DNA from: Cyprinodon diabolis
Taxonomy: Eukaryota; Chordata; Actinopteri; Cyprinodontiformes; Cyprinodontidae
Direction: 5' to 3'
Length of the DNA stretch: 64,000 nucleotides
NCBI GenBank assembly: GCA_030533445.1
Contig: CM060072.1
Coordinates: 28,877,766-28,941,765, forward strand
The translations under genes were made by a program, and so were the position numbers. Position 1 is the first letter of the stretch. Each line of letters opens with the position of its first letter. The notes beneath the pieces are model-generated. The model had not been told where the DNA came from. It saw only the letters and a list, made by a program, of their open reading frames with translations, and did not search any database. Below are positions 34,585 through 60,091 of this stretch, one piece after another.

Positions 34585-37479
34585 TGGGTTGGTTTTCTCT
34601 TTCCCTCCTTTTGTTCAGGAAATTAAGGTTCTAAAGATGAGTGGCTAGCATTCTTAGTTTCTGGCCAGCTCCTTATGGTCACTTGGTGTGGAGGCAGCCA
34701 TGTTGTGGGTTTTAAGACTCTTTTTCTATGTTGAGCCCTGCCTCCTAACTGAGCCTCAAGTGTTATATAGTGTGATATAAACCATTCTGCTGAAATGCTG
34801 CTATTTTTTTATGCATTTCAGAATCATTGTCATTATTCACTGTAAACTGAATAAAACAAAACTGTTTTGACTGCATTTAAGATCTACATCCCTTCTATCC
34901 CTTCTTTTCCGCATTTATTAGCTTTCATTTACCTAGTGTTTATTTTCAGTAGTGTGTAGTTTTTCCATAGATGCTAGATACACTATATTTTGGTTTATTA
35001 GTTAATAAAGACATTTTTGTGATTATTTATCCATCGATCTATCACTCAGAGCCAGATTCCCTCCCTTTTGTTTACCCTTAATACACAGAGACAGATATTT
35101 CCCCCTGTGATTAATTATTAATAACTGTACTAGACCTATAAACCAAGTGATTCATATTTAAGAATAGTGAAGACACATTGGATTTTAACTTGCAGTTCAA
35201 GATGTCCAGCCACAAAGGTAAAGGAATAATAAAACCTTGAAAATGAGCACATAGAACATTATGACTATTTCATTCAAGTAAAATTATTTACTTGAATGAC
35301 ATATTATCCAACTGCAGCATCTGGATCAAGTTAATAATATGCTCATAATCTAGTGGTAAAATATAAAAACATCTTTTAGCTCTTATACTAACATGTTTCC
35401 ACCAAACAAATTATTATGTGTGTGTCGTCTAATAAAATTGTTCTCTATGTGTTTTTGTGTTAATTAATTTACATTCAGTTGATTTTTACACCACCAATTC
35501 ACATCACAAGTCAAATGTGTTACACTGTGGCTCATCTAGAAACAAAGAAAACAGAAGCTATAGTTGCTTTGCTAAAATTGTATTAGAATGTTCGTTAAAG
35601 ACAGGCCCACTACTGCATGAACTGGTATGTTTAGCTACTACCAGTAGAGGGCAGTGCATTAACATTCAATGACAACAGTGTCTTTGGTAATGCTTTACAT
35701 GGGACACTTTGACTGTGGGCCAAGCAGCAATATTTAAAATGCACAGCCTGATGAAAAAGATGTCAAAACTGATGCCAAACTGTGCATTAATCTTTGTTAC
35801 CTGGCATGCATGTTCTACCACATGATCCGAGGCCATTCTTCGTTGTCCTGGGTGAGCTGTAATTATAAAGTGAGCAAAGATTTTGAATTATACTGTCACA
35901 TAATTAAAGAACATGTGATAAGACGCTCCTATATAACATTACCTGTTAAGATTCACCATCTTTTTTTCCTAATAGTGCTAATGTTTGCCTATTTTGGGAT
36001 TGGTTGCTGGGTTTTTGATTATTCTTGTGATCCCACCTGCACACACAGCAGCTTGACATTGCTGTGGAGCCTAATACACAGCAGCTGTTAAAAGCCAAAC
36101 CTAAAATCACTTCTGTCCACTCTCTAATGTATTCCTTTTTCTGCTTAGAATATGATGAAGTCTGTAAAAGTTTATTCTCATCACACCAAAAGAAGAATAA
36201 TTACTTATTGAAATCATCAAATAATCCAAAGCATGGACAAAAGCAGTGGCTTCTGTATTTTCATAAGGAATAAAAACGAGCAGCAAAGATGCAGCAGGGG
36301 TTAAATAGGATTTAGTTAATTAAACATCAGTAAACTGTGAGAAACTGATTCAAATTGGTTGTTTATAATCGCATCGAAATAATGTCCCCTGGTTGTGGAA
36401 AACTCCTATCCTTTACTTCTCCAGGGGTCTTCTCTCTGGATTGCAAGACAGCCATGAATACCATAACAATATGGGACCGTAGTATGATGACGCTGGTATA
36501 CTTGGAAAAGTAGGCTGCCACAAAAGAACTACAAAAAAACGGATTACACAAATGGTGCAAACACATATTTTTCACTTGGAACCGCTCAAAGTATCTCTGT
36601 AATTAACCATTATTCATGAAAAGTTACCTTTATCTCTGCCTGGCAGCTGCAGGAGGGTACATGCAAAGGCATGACTGCAGAGATGATAGATATAATCCTA
36701 ATTTAGGGTGTTCAATTAACACAGCAAACAAGACTGATTCACTGACGTTACACTATAGATTATAAATATCAACAAAAAGTTTCCAATTAAGGTTGGCATT
36801 TTGAGGTTCCTGTGATTTGTCAAAATGAAAGACAAGCTATTTCGAAGTTATAACACTGCAAACTAATTACGGGTTAGTGGTCCTACAGTGACTGCATTTA
36901 TGCTTCCCTGATATTTAGGACATTTTTGGAGGGTTTTTTGGCCACATGCTCGCAAGTAAAGGTAATGCTCAATAATTTGAAATCAGATTATAATCTATTT
37001 TTAATTAAAGTAAATGTGTGTAGTTGAAAAATAAAAGTAATTTATCAAAAATAGATACGTTTGCAAAATCCGCTTGTTGATGTTCTTTATGATATGAACT
37101 TTAAAGTTCTCCTAAATGGGTCTTTGTGGTACTATATGTAGGTCTTCTCAAAACAACCTTCCATTTCCACAGGTGGCAGCCCCAGATTTAAAACATGTGA
37201 GCATAATACATTGCAGAGTTGGTGTGTTTACGTTTTTAATCAGAATGCCAGAAAACCCATATTGTGATTCTTCATTAAAGGGGTAAAATAAAACGAATTG
37301 GAACTGATTGTTTCCGTTTTCATAGCAAGATCGGATTCTACTAATTTAGGTAATAGTTTGAAATTATTGATGTATATTGATTGCAAATATCTAAACTTTC
37401 TCAACTTGTGTTTTACCCAGTGAAAATATTAATTCAATAAAGTATTAATGCAAAAAACTTTAGTAGTCGTGAGACTATT
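34585..37479. other. Gene-free AT-rich stretch
   Basis: No supported gene or element. A CTCF-like motif is at 35,641-35,654 (reported separately). The rest is ordinary AT-rich DNA with short unconvincing frames. Confidence 0.45.
35641..35654 (+). promoter_or_regulatory. CTCF-like motif
   Basis: CCAGTAGAGGGCAG fits the vertebrate CTCF core consensus at every position I can check by eye. It lies in non-repeat DNA about 5.8 kb upstream of the proposed samsn1 start. Single motif hits of this length occur by chance, so this is only a candidate insulator or loop anchor. Confidence 0.3.
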
Positions 37480-37663
37480 AAACATAAACTTAATGCTTGT
37501 GTGATGATCTTCGTACTGATGACTGGCTTCATTGTTCATTCCTTTCACCTGTCTAGCTCCGCACAGTTTGTCATTACTGCTCATTTGTTCACTCCAGAAC
37601 CCCACGGCTTCCAACAGAGGCAGGTCGGGGTGATGCCCAGTGCTTGGAGCTCACTGACCCTCT

Positions 37664-38043
37664 CAGTGTATTCTCATTATGAGTTCGTATGAAATCGTAC
37701 GAAAAGTTATGCACCGTAATTTCGTACGTTTTGGAAGTTTTTGTCGTCGTATGCGCATGCGCATCTGACGCACCATTCACGAATATAGAATATAAATTAC
37801 AATTAGCCCTAACCCTGACCCTAAACCTAAGATATAAAACAGCAAGCAACGTAGTTAGAGACATGAATAAGTGATGATTGCACTGTTTTTCCCATTTTTA
37901 CGTCCGTCCACGGATCTGGTTTTTTTTTCTGTCTGCCAGCGCATGCGCACTGATGTGGTTTTTTGAGGAAAAACATCCAAAACGTACGAAATAGTGTGCA
38001 TAACTTTTGTACGATTTCATACAAACTGATAAGGAGAATATGT
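37664..38043. mobile_element. 380-bp inverted-repeat MITE with 9-bp TSD
   Basis: Ends are long inverted repeats of about 70 bp, sharing TATTCTC, GTATGAAATCGTAC, AAAAGTTATGCAC and TTTCGTACGTTTTGGA. The element is flanked by the 9-bp direct repeat TGACCCTCT (37,655-37,663 and 38,044-38,052). Long inverted repeats with a 9-bp duplication suit the Mutator-like (MULE) group. It interrupts the tyrosine-recombinase region of the surrounding DIRS, and taking it out with one TSD copy rejoins the DIRS frame across KRVSELQAL. The middle contains a short telomere-like CCCTAACCC-type run and GCATGCGCA words. No coding capacity. Confidence 0.85.
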
Positions 38044-39244
38044 TGACCCTCTTGGCTGTTGTTACCGCCAGCAGAAAAGCGGTTTTCATAGACACAAACT
38101 TCAGTAGGGCAGCACACATTGGCTCAAAGGACTGCCCACTAAGGGCCCTCAACACCAGTGGGAGTAGGAATGTGGAATGTGTACCCTGATCCTTCCTCTT
38201 TCAGTGCCGTTTTGCCTGGTTGAAATAGCTGCCAAGTGCACCTTGAGGGTTGATTTCACCCGTCAAGCCTCTAAAAGGCCCGGCCGATAACTTAGTACCT
38301 CATGCAGGGAACATGAGATGAGGTAAACCCCATTGCTGTGGCACCATTTTGAAAAATGTTGCCAGAAAAGGCTCCAGATCTGTCAAGGACCACCAGCACC
38401 CTTCAGCTGCTACACTGTGAGGAGAAGATGACATGGATTTTGATGCCAAATCTGCCCCTCCCCCAACTTTGACAACAGGTCTGCTCTTACTGGGAGCTGC
38501 CATGGCTCTCTGTCCAGCAGACTGAGGAGCAGTGGAAACTAGACCCTCATAGGCCACTATGTGGCGACCGACCTGATGGAGAGTGGGCAGAAGCAGCGCA
38601 AATTGGGGAAACGCCTACAGCAGCTCGTCTGGACATTCCCGAGGGCATAGTAGATGCGTCCTGTTTCTCTTATGGCCTCTTATGGTTACCCCCTGCTTCT
38701 TGAAACAAATAGATTGACCTGTACCCTGTCAGAGTGATCCCATATCTGCTGCACCACCCTGGGGATGCAACCTCCTTTCCCCTGGGGTAAGCCTGTGGTG
38801 GGATAGATAATCTGCCACAGAGTTTTCTGTCCCCGGTAGGTGCATAGCCCTGACTATTGCAAAATGAGGGTATGCAAAGGTCCAAAGCCTCCGGGCCTCA
38901 GTTAGGCACCGCAGTGATCTGGTCCCATCCTGGTGGTTGACATGAAACACTGCAGAGGAGCTGTTGGTCTAGATGAGCTCATCCTTGCCACAAGAGAGGT
39001 AAAGAATTGCTTCAGCGCCTAACGAGTTAAACAGGTTTTCACACATTTTGATCCCCCTCACACCAGCCCCCTCCTTGTCCTCAAAGGCCATCAGAGACCT
39101 ACCCCTTCCCCTCACCCTCCTCTACACTGTTGTCTTCTTGACCCCTGGTAGTGCCGAGCTGAACAAAAAGAGACTGAGCAAAACTGGTGAGAAAGGCAGT
39201 TTCTGTACTAGGCTGTACTATGGACTCAGTGGAGGAAGTGACTG

Positions 39245-39706
39245 AGAGAATTTAGTGCTGCTGACCACCTCTACAGCTGAGCTGTTAATCAGCAGGGGAG
39301 CGTTGTTAGGCCAGTTCTTCCTGAAGTTAACAATGATCTCCTTCATCTTTTCCACATTCAGGTTCAGGATGTTATCTTTGCACCAGCACAGATGAGGCCC
39401 ACCACCGTGGTGTCTTCTGCAAAGTTCGATGTGATTGGTGGTGAACCTGGGGATGCAGTCATTTGTCATCAAAGCAAACAGCAGGAGGCTCAGGACGCAG
39501 CCCTGAGGGGAGCCTGTGCTTAGGCTGATGACATCAGAAGTGTTCTGTTTGATCCAGACTGATTGAGGTATTTTTGTGTGGAAGTCGAGCAGCCAATTGC
39601 AGAGGGTTATATTGAAGCCCAGCTGTTCCAGTTTTACTATCAGATGCTGTGGGATGATGGTGTTGAAAGCAGAGCTGAAGTCCAAAAACAGAACCCGCAC
39701 ACGGGT
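39245..39706 (-). mobile_element. L2-like LINE RT fragment inside the DIRS
   Basis: The minus strand encodes an RT core: [61 protein letters not shown], then [26 protein letters not shown] and [16 protein letters not shown]. The stretch holding the FADD catalytic box is replaced by a short frame-altered patch near 39,415. Both ends are truncated within the ORF, so it is not a simple 5'-truncated insertion. Junctions with DIRS sequence are at about 39,706 (after a QVGHLE-like DIRS stretch) and 39,245. It belongs to the same family as the fragments at 22.9 and 29.2 kb. Confidence 0.75.
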
Positions 39707-40329
39707 GTCTTCTCCAGGTGTCCCACCTGAAAGGACTGGAGTAAAGGATTCTCTCCATCCTCTCCATGGTGACTCAGGCCAGAATGATCACCAAATCTAG
39801 GTCCGTGCCCATAAAGATCACCTTCTGGGCTGGGGTTAGGGCACTCTTCTGTCTGTTCACTGCTAGCCCTAGACCTTCGACGTGGGTCAGGACCCTCAAC
39901 GTCACTGGATCTGCTGCTCAGGGACAGCACAAATCAGCCAGTCATCTAGATATGGCAAAATATCTACCCGACTGGCACAGAGGGCTCAAGACTGCCTTCA
40001 TGCACCTCGTGAAAATCCCGGCACCTCTCCAGCCCCTCCAGGGTCCCACAAGGTTCAGTCCAGGAATGAGCCAACAGGATAGTGGAGGGTGAGTTCCTGA
40101 TGCGTGCATGCAAGCTGCAATGTCATACTCTCCGCAGAAAAAGTTGTCACTCATCTGACACTGGGGAAAGAACCAGAGTTGCAATGCAGTGGTCCACTGG
40201 GAGGATGAGGTTCAGACCACAGTCCCCAGGGTTACTCATAGATACCAGCGTCCCCGCATCTCTACCAGGGTGGGAGTGGCCCCTAGGATCTGCTCAACAA
40301 TGATTAAGCTACTCGAAGAAGGTTGGAGA

Positions 40330-40440
40330 TGGAGAACCTTCAAATGGAGGGGCTGCTGCTCCCCAATGGGATGGGTTAAATGCACTGAATTAATTTGGTT
40401 CTTCTGGATTGGGGCAGTGCAATGACAATAAAAAGCTGAA
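40330..40440 (+). repeat. 3' part of a tRNA-derived SINE
   Basis: Contains GCTGCTGCTCCCCAATGGGA, TGGGTTAAATGCACTGAATT and GTGCAATGACAATAAAAAGC, which align with the 3' half of the SINE copies at 42.4, 44.1 and 63.0 kb. The tRNA-like head is absent. Confidence 0.55.
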
Positions 40441-40689
40441 CAAAGAAAAAATATCCCAATAAGTGGTCCAGCAAACTTCCCTGGGTGGAGCCTTTTAGCA
40501 CCACAGGGCTCCTCCCGTTCTTTGTTTTGTTTGGGTTTCAGCCACCAGTGTTCACCATACAGGAAAAGGATTCTAAAGTTCCGTCGGCCCAGTTATCTGA
40601 TCTTAGGTCTCAGCAAGCCTGTAAAAGGGCTAGGAGAGCAATTTGCAGTACCTAGTAAAGCCAAGGCTACACCCGAATTAATGTTAAAG

Positions 40690-40985
40690 GTGACCAAAGG
40701 CATAAAAAAGAAGAAAGATGGTCATTACGAACAGACAATCCGAATCTCCCAAATAACAAGCAATGTGCTGAACACAGATTGTCTTCATTGGAACAAAATA
40801 CTATAAAGATAATTTCATGTTCATGAATGACATTATAACTTACGGAGATGCAGAAAAGGTGCCAGAACAAGAGCTGGACAACAAAACAGCATGGGACATC
40901 CCGCATCACGGAGTTTACCACCCCCACAACCCTGAGAGAATACGTGTGGGCTTTGATTGTTCAAAAACAAAATGGTCAATGAAAA
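40690..40985 (+). mobile_element. BEL/Pao retrotransposon pol fragment
   Basis: Plus-strand frames give, with frameshifts, DGHYE, then LPNNKQCAEHRLSSLEQ, then MNDIITYGDAEKVPEQEL and IPHHGVYHPHNPERIRVGFD. The last segment (IPHHGV.HP and a K/R-IRV-FDCS-type stretch) is characteristic of the start of BEL/Pao reverse transcriptases. It is a short internal relic with no LTRs nearby. Confidence 0.7.
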
Positions 40986-41408
40986 ATCAAAACCAAAACA
41001 CAAGGGGATCACAATAAATGCCAAATTGTCCCTTGGATATTTTTATGCATCCAAACCTAAAAAAACATATTTAGGAACACACTACAATTGTTTCAATGGA
41101 ATAGGTTATTACAAGAAATTTAATGTCACATAGTCATTATTCAGACCGAGGCTTAGATTATTATAATCGTCTGATCCTCATGATAAACAAAGAGGCTGTG
41201 TTGTTTATATTCCTTTTGTCACTACAGGGCTTTGACTCTGTCTGTGGCCGACAGTCATGGCTTATTGCATCTATTGGATTATAGAACGGATTTAAATCTA
41301 GGATTAGGCCTCTGGTTGAGAGGCGGCATGTGGGCCGTGTGACTCTATACATTACAGGGATGTGTGGGAGATCATGTGTTGCTGTGTGACAGTGAGTTTG
41401 CTCAGAGG

Positions 41409-41416
41409 CCATAAAG
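41409..41416 (+). promoter_or_regulatory. Possible TATA-like box for samsn1
   Basis: CCATAAAG lies about 50 bases upstream of the proposed first ATG at 41,466, a position compatible with a short 5' untranslated region of 20-25 bases. The motif is weak, and the T-run that follows is not informative. Assignment depends on the first-exon call. Confidence 0.25.
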
Positions 41417-41465
41417 TGTAGCTTTTTTTTTTTGGTTCTGGTGTCTCCTGCCCTGAATGTTCAAC

Positions 41466-56490
<15,025 letters not shown>

Positions 56491-56599
56491 AGAGGTTCTT
56501 TTGCTAATAATCATAACGCTGGAGAATTTAAAGCAATTTTTATGTGTGAGATCTTTCACATGATCTGTAAAATGATTTATCTGTAATTATAATTTAATG

Positions 56600-56605
56600 A
56601 ATAAA
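56600..56605 (+). terminator. samsn1 polyadenylation signal
   Basis: AATAAA 110 bases after the stop codon, followed within 30 bases by TCCTCCCTG and GCTTCTGTAGTG. This would give a very short 3' untranslated region. Confidence 0.7.
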
Positions 56606-57059
56606 AGTTATCCTCCCTGAAATCAGCGCTTCTGTAGTGATTTTTGAGTTAAGCAGACTTTTATTTGCTATTTTCTGCCGATGGTTCTCTCTGAAATATT
56701 CAGTATTAAAGTCAAACAGTATAACAGGCATGTGTTTAGCTTGCCCAGACAAAATAAAAATCTAATATGAAAGAATACTAAATCAACCACAAACAACAGG
56801 TGTTTTTTTTATTGTTTTTCTAGTAATTTAGTTTTTTATACACTTGGTGTATACAAAGTGACAATAAAGTTTCACATAGCACTGCTTTTCACTAGAGTCT
56901 GACAATCCAGTTTGGTGATGTGAGGAGGAGGTGTGATATTAAATAAAAGTTTGGAATTGAATCTCAATTTGAATGGAGAAAACCAACATGTTTGGGGGTA
57001 AAAAACTGCTGTGTGAAACAAAAGAATCATACTATCCACTATTATCTCTGTTCCGAGAA
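56606..57059. other. Intergenic stretch, nothing recognised
   Basis: AT-rich DNA between samsn1 and the next LINE. No motif or element found. Confidence 0.4.
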
Positions 57060-57830
57060 GCCAAGGTCCCCAAAGAACTTAATGATTTTAGACCCGTCGC
57101 CCTGACCTCTGTGGTTATTCAATTCAATTCAATTTATTTATATAGTGCCAATACACAATACATGTCATGGTTATGAAGCCCTTTGAGCACCTTGTGCTTT
57201 CACACCTGAAACAGATCACTGACCCCTTCCTAGACCCCTTACAGTTTGCCTACAGACCCAACAGGTTTGCAGACAACGCTGTCATCTTGGCCCTTCACTA
57301 CATCCTCCAGCACCTGGATTCGGCAGGTACCTACACCAGGATCTTGTTTGTGGATTTCAGCTCTTCCTTCAATGCAATCATCCCAAGTCTGCTTCAGGAG
57401 AAGCTCTCCCAGCTGAGTGTGCCTTACTCCACCTGCAGGCGCATTACAGACTTCCTGTCTGAAAAGGAAGCAATGTGTAAAGCTGGGAAAACATGTCTCC
57501 GACTCACAGCTTTCTCCTCTGCTCTTCTCCCTGTACACCAACAGCTGCACCTCCAGTAATCAGTCTGTCAAGCTTCTGAAATTCGTGGACAACACCACTC
57601 TCATTGGACTAATCTCTGATGAAGACAAGTCCGCCTACAGGTGGGAGGTTGACCATCTGGTGACCTGGTGCAGGGAAAACAATCTAGAGCTCAATGCTCT
57701 AAAAACAGTGGAGATGATTGTGGAATTCAGGAAGAGCCCAGTCCCAGCTATCCCCATCATCTTCTGTGACTCAACATTTGACACTGTGGAGTCTTTCCAC
57801 TTCCTGGGATCTATCATCTCACAGGTGACG
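57060..57830 (+). mobile_element. LINE RT fragment, plus strand
   Basis: The plus strand encodes RT blocks in order with frame breaks: VPKELNDFRPVALTSVV, MKPFEHLVLSHLK, PLQFAYRPNRFADNAVILAL, RILFVDFSSSFNAIIPSLLQ, then after a frameshift and internal loss QLSPLLFSLYTNSCTSSNQS, KLLKFVDNTTLIGLISDEDK, HLVTWCRENNLELNALKTVE and VESFHFLGSIIS. The catalytic FADD is changed to FVDN. It ends abruptly near 57,830 against a minus-strand LINE piece. It is L2-like but a different subfamily from the fragments at 22.9-39.7 kb. Confidence 0.75.
57119..57167 (-). mobile_element. 49-bp retroposon-tail insertion with 7-bp TSD
   Basis: TCAATTCAATTCAATTTATT, then TATAGTGCCAATACAC, interrupts the LINE RT frame. 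It is flanked by TGGTTAT on both sides (57,112-57,118 and 57,168-57,174). The inserted piece is the TTGAAT-tailed retroposon end (see 5,600) in reverse orientation. Without it and one TSD copy, the LINE frame continues straight from VALTSVV into MKPFEH. Confidence 0.8.
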
Positions 57831-58640
57831 TACTGGTTGAGCGTAGTGAGTGTGGAAGGGAGGGAGGCTCGATTGAAGTCTCTGGTGAGCACAAGAGCAT
57901 GAGGGTGCTGTGTCTGCAGCATGGATCCGCTCGCAAGCAGCAATGAGGTCTGTAGAGAGGGGGATGTGTACACACAGTAGGATCACATTCCCAAACTGTG
58001 GAAGATAGTACAGTCACCCACTGCGAGTAGCTACACCTCCAGGGAGCATATTAGTTCCTTCACATGGACATAAGCAGCATTACACCATCTCTCACTCACA
58101 AACATCACCAGCTCCCCTCTTTTTTCTACTCTCTGCCAAATTCCTTTCCATGCGGATGAGTTTAAAGCTGTCCAGGGAAACCACTGAGACAGGACAAATC
58201 CATCTAACCACGTCTTAGTGAAGCACATGATACTAGTGTCCCTGTACCTTCTCTGAAAACAGGTTAATGCTGCAAGCTCCTCAGTCTTGTTGAGGAGAGA
58301 TCTTGCCCATGACAACCGATGGTAAATAACTTTTCCTCCGCTTCATCCTCCCAGCCCTGCTGCCTCTGTTTTCTCCTTATTTCTGCAGGGATTTGTAATC
58401 TCACAGCGTGGTGGGGAACAGGGCTGCTGTACATATAGTCATGTAGTCCAAGGAGCTGGTCGCTTGTGTAAACAATATGGCGTTCGGAGTCGTGGACAAT
58501 GGGGTCCCACATTGCAGCATCAAATTTGCCGAAAGTAGGAGAAAGCTCAGCACTACAGTCCCAAGTTGGCTTACTGTGTGCATACATTCAGAATATCAGA
58601 TGCGGTATTCACTGATAGAAAAACATTCCAAAAAACACAA
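57831..58640 (-). mobile_element. LINE endonuclease fragment, minus strand
   Basis: The minus strand encodes, from 58,590 leftward with frame breaks, a LINE 5' region: LQIPAEIRRKQRQQG, LLNKTEELAALTCFQRRYRD, TSIMCFTKTWLDGFVLSQ, ELVMFVSERWCNAAYVHVKE, then YVYTSPSLQ-type and LQTQHPHALVLTRDFNRASL, TTLNQYVTC. The order (start, TETWL-like, VYIPP-like, GDFN-like) is that of an AP-type endonuclease domain; the catalytic GDFN is RDFN here. It abuts the plus-strand RT fragment, so the two are head-opposed. Confidence 0.7.
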
Positions 58641-58984
58641 TAAATAGAGAGCACGGAGCCAAAGTAACAGGCTGCTGCATGCGCAGCACCATCTTTGACT
58701 TGCAAATATTTTGCAACTAAGTTAACAAAACTTCTATTAGATTTCAAGTCAGCTTATTTATGTGAGTCTGGTTCAAAACAGCCTTATAGAGACAACCTAA
58801 TCAACCATCCAGTTAGATTAGTTAAAATGCTATATATAAGCAAAACTGATTACATCCAGTCATTGACTTTGAAGGATTCTGAGGCTCTATTGTGTTGTTG
58901 ACTCTACAGCAATCCCTCAGAAACAGTTTAGCGGACGAGATCTGAGCCTGTTTTAATGCCAAAAGGGATGAGAGAGAGCATATA
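58641..58984. other. Unassigned stretch
   Basis: Contains CATGCGCAGCACCATCTTTG near 58,680, then AT-rich DNA without recognisable features. Confidence 0.35.
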
Positions 58985-59265
58985 CTTAGTCACAGCATCC
59001 AACAGGCCCAACTCTATCATCTATAAACAAAGGTGTTAATGGCAGCCGCGCAGCTGATATTTCTCTCCAGGATGGAGTCACAGCCAAAAAGGAACCGACC
59101 AGATGAAGCTACTATGATGAGAAAAAGTAGAGAGAGCATAGAGATTGAACCAGGAGATACTACAAAATGGGAGAAAGGAATAGAAAGAAGAAGAATGATA
59201 CAAAGGGTATCTTTGTCCTACAGCAGTCTAAGCCTATAGCAGCATAACTATAGAGGAAATTCTAC
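58985..59265 (-). repeat. LINE family B 3' fragment
   Basis: Carries AAACAAAGGTGTTAATGGCA, TGATATTTCTCTCCAGGATG, AGTCACAGCCAAAAAGGAA and CTACAGCAGTCTAAGCCTA in the same order as at 9,821-10,100. Only the 3' untranslated part is present. Confidence 0.6.
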
Positions 59266-60091
59266 ATATCTGTTTGGTGCGGGATTTCAATGACAAGTCT
59301 TAATCAATAATAACAAAAAGATTTTTCATGTTATTAATTTAGATCATTTTAATGAAAATTTGAACTAGCCTGCACCTGCTAACAGACAAAAATAGAACCA
59401 TAGAAAGCAATAAAGTCCAAAATAAAGCATATTTTCTTCAGAACTTTTTCAAAAAAGACGAGCTGTCCATTTATAAGAAAAGGTCAATTTTAATAAGTAT
59501 TAACTGAGGCTAAGTTAGTTGCAGGAAGAGGAAATCAATATTGCTATGTAACGCTACAAAGGTCATATTAATATTAAGTTTTAAAAGGCATCATGTGAAA
59601 GTCCCAACAGCTAAAATAACTTTATGTACAAATGGAACAGTTGTGACATGAGAGAAGAGGCAGAATATTATCAAGATCTTTAAAAAAGCCCCCAAAGCAT
59701 CTTAAGCAAAAAAAATGCAGAAAAATAGAATTTTTACATATTCCTTAGCCAACATATCAATAGATGTCACAGACGAGAAATCAAATCAAACAATCCAAGC
59801 AGTTAAAAACATCTAAAATCTTCTGAGAGGGAAAAAAAAACATAAAAGTTATATTTACATCAGTTAATCACACAAAGACGTCCAGCTAAGTTTGAATTAA
59901 AGAGAAATCTGAATGTGGAAAACCAGAACAACCAAGGGTACAGCTTTATCACAGCCGTTAACACCAAGATTAATTTTATTATTAGTAGTAAGCAAATCAT
60001 TTTAGCTTTCATGTATTTAAGCTACTCTTTTATTGAAGGAGAAACAAAAGAAAATAGAAATTTATTTCCATTTTGCTGGTGAAGATTCTCA
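59266..60091. other. Gene-free AT-rich stretch
   Basis: No gene, element or notable motif. Confidence 0.45.

Larger units (their letters stand above)
37480..40170 (-). mobile_element. DIRS-type retrotransposon remnant
   Basis: Read on the minus strand, the pieces come in DIRS order. RT part at about 40,070-39,930 (GIFTRCMKAVLSPL; a tyrosine-LDD-like catalytic stretch read as ILPYLDDWLICAVP). RNase H part at 38,960-38,740 (SSAVFHVNHQDGTRSLRCLT, ARRLWTFAYPHF, MHLPGTENSVADYLS). Tyrosine-recombinase part at 38,155-38,050 (LSGQSFEPM, FVSMKTAFLLAVTTAKRV), resuming at 37,665 (ELQALGITP). Many stops and frameshifts make it dead. It is interrupted by a 380-bp inverted-repeat element (37,664-38,043) and by an L2 fragment (39,245-39,706). 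Terminal repeats were not identified. The left limit near 37,480 is approximate. Confidence 0.75.

Noticed and set aside
37800..37832. Telomere-like CCCTAACCC-type run, possible ancient chromosome fusion
   Set aside because: Only about four imperfect units, and it lies inside a 380-bp transposable element, so it is part of that element.
57635..58017. Minus-strand frames crossing the LINE pair as one gene
   Set aside because: They straddle the junction between a plus-strand RT fragment and a minus-strand endonuclease fragment, and part of each frame is antisense shadow.
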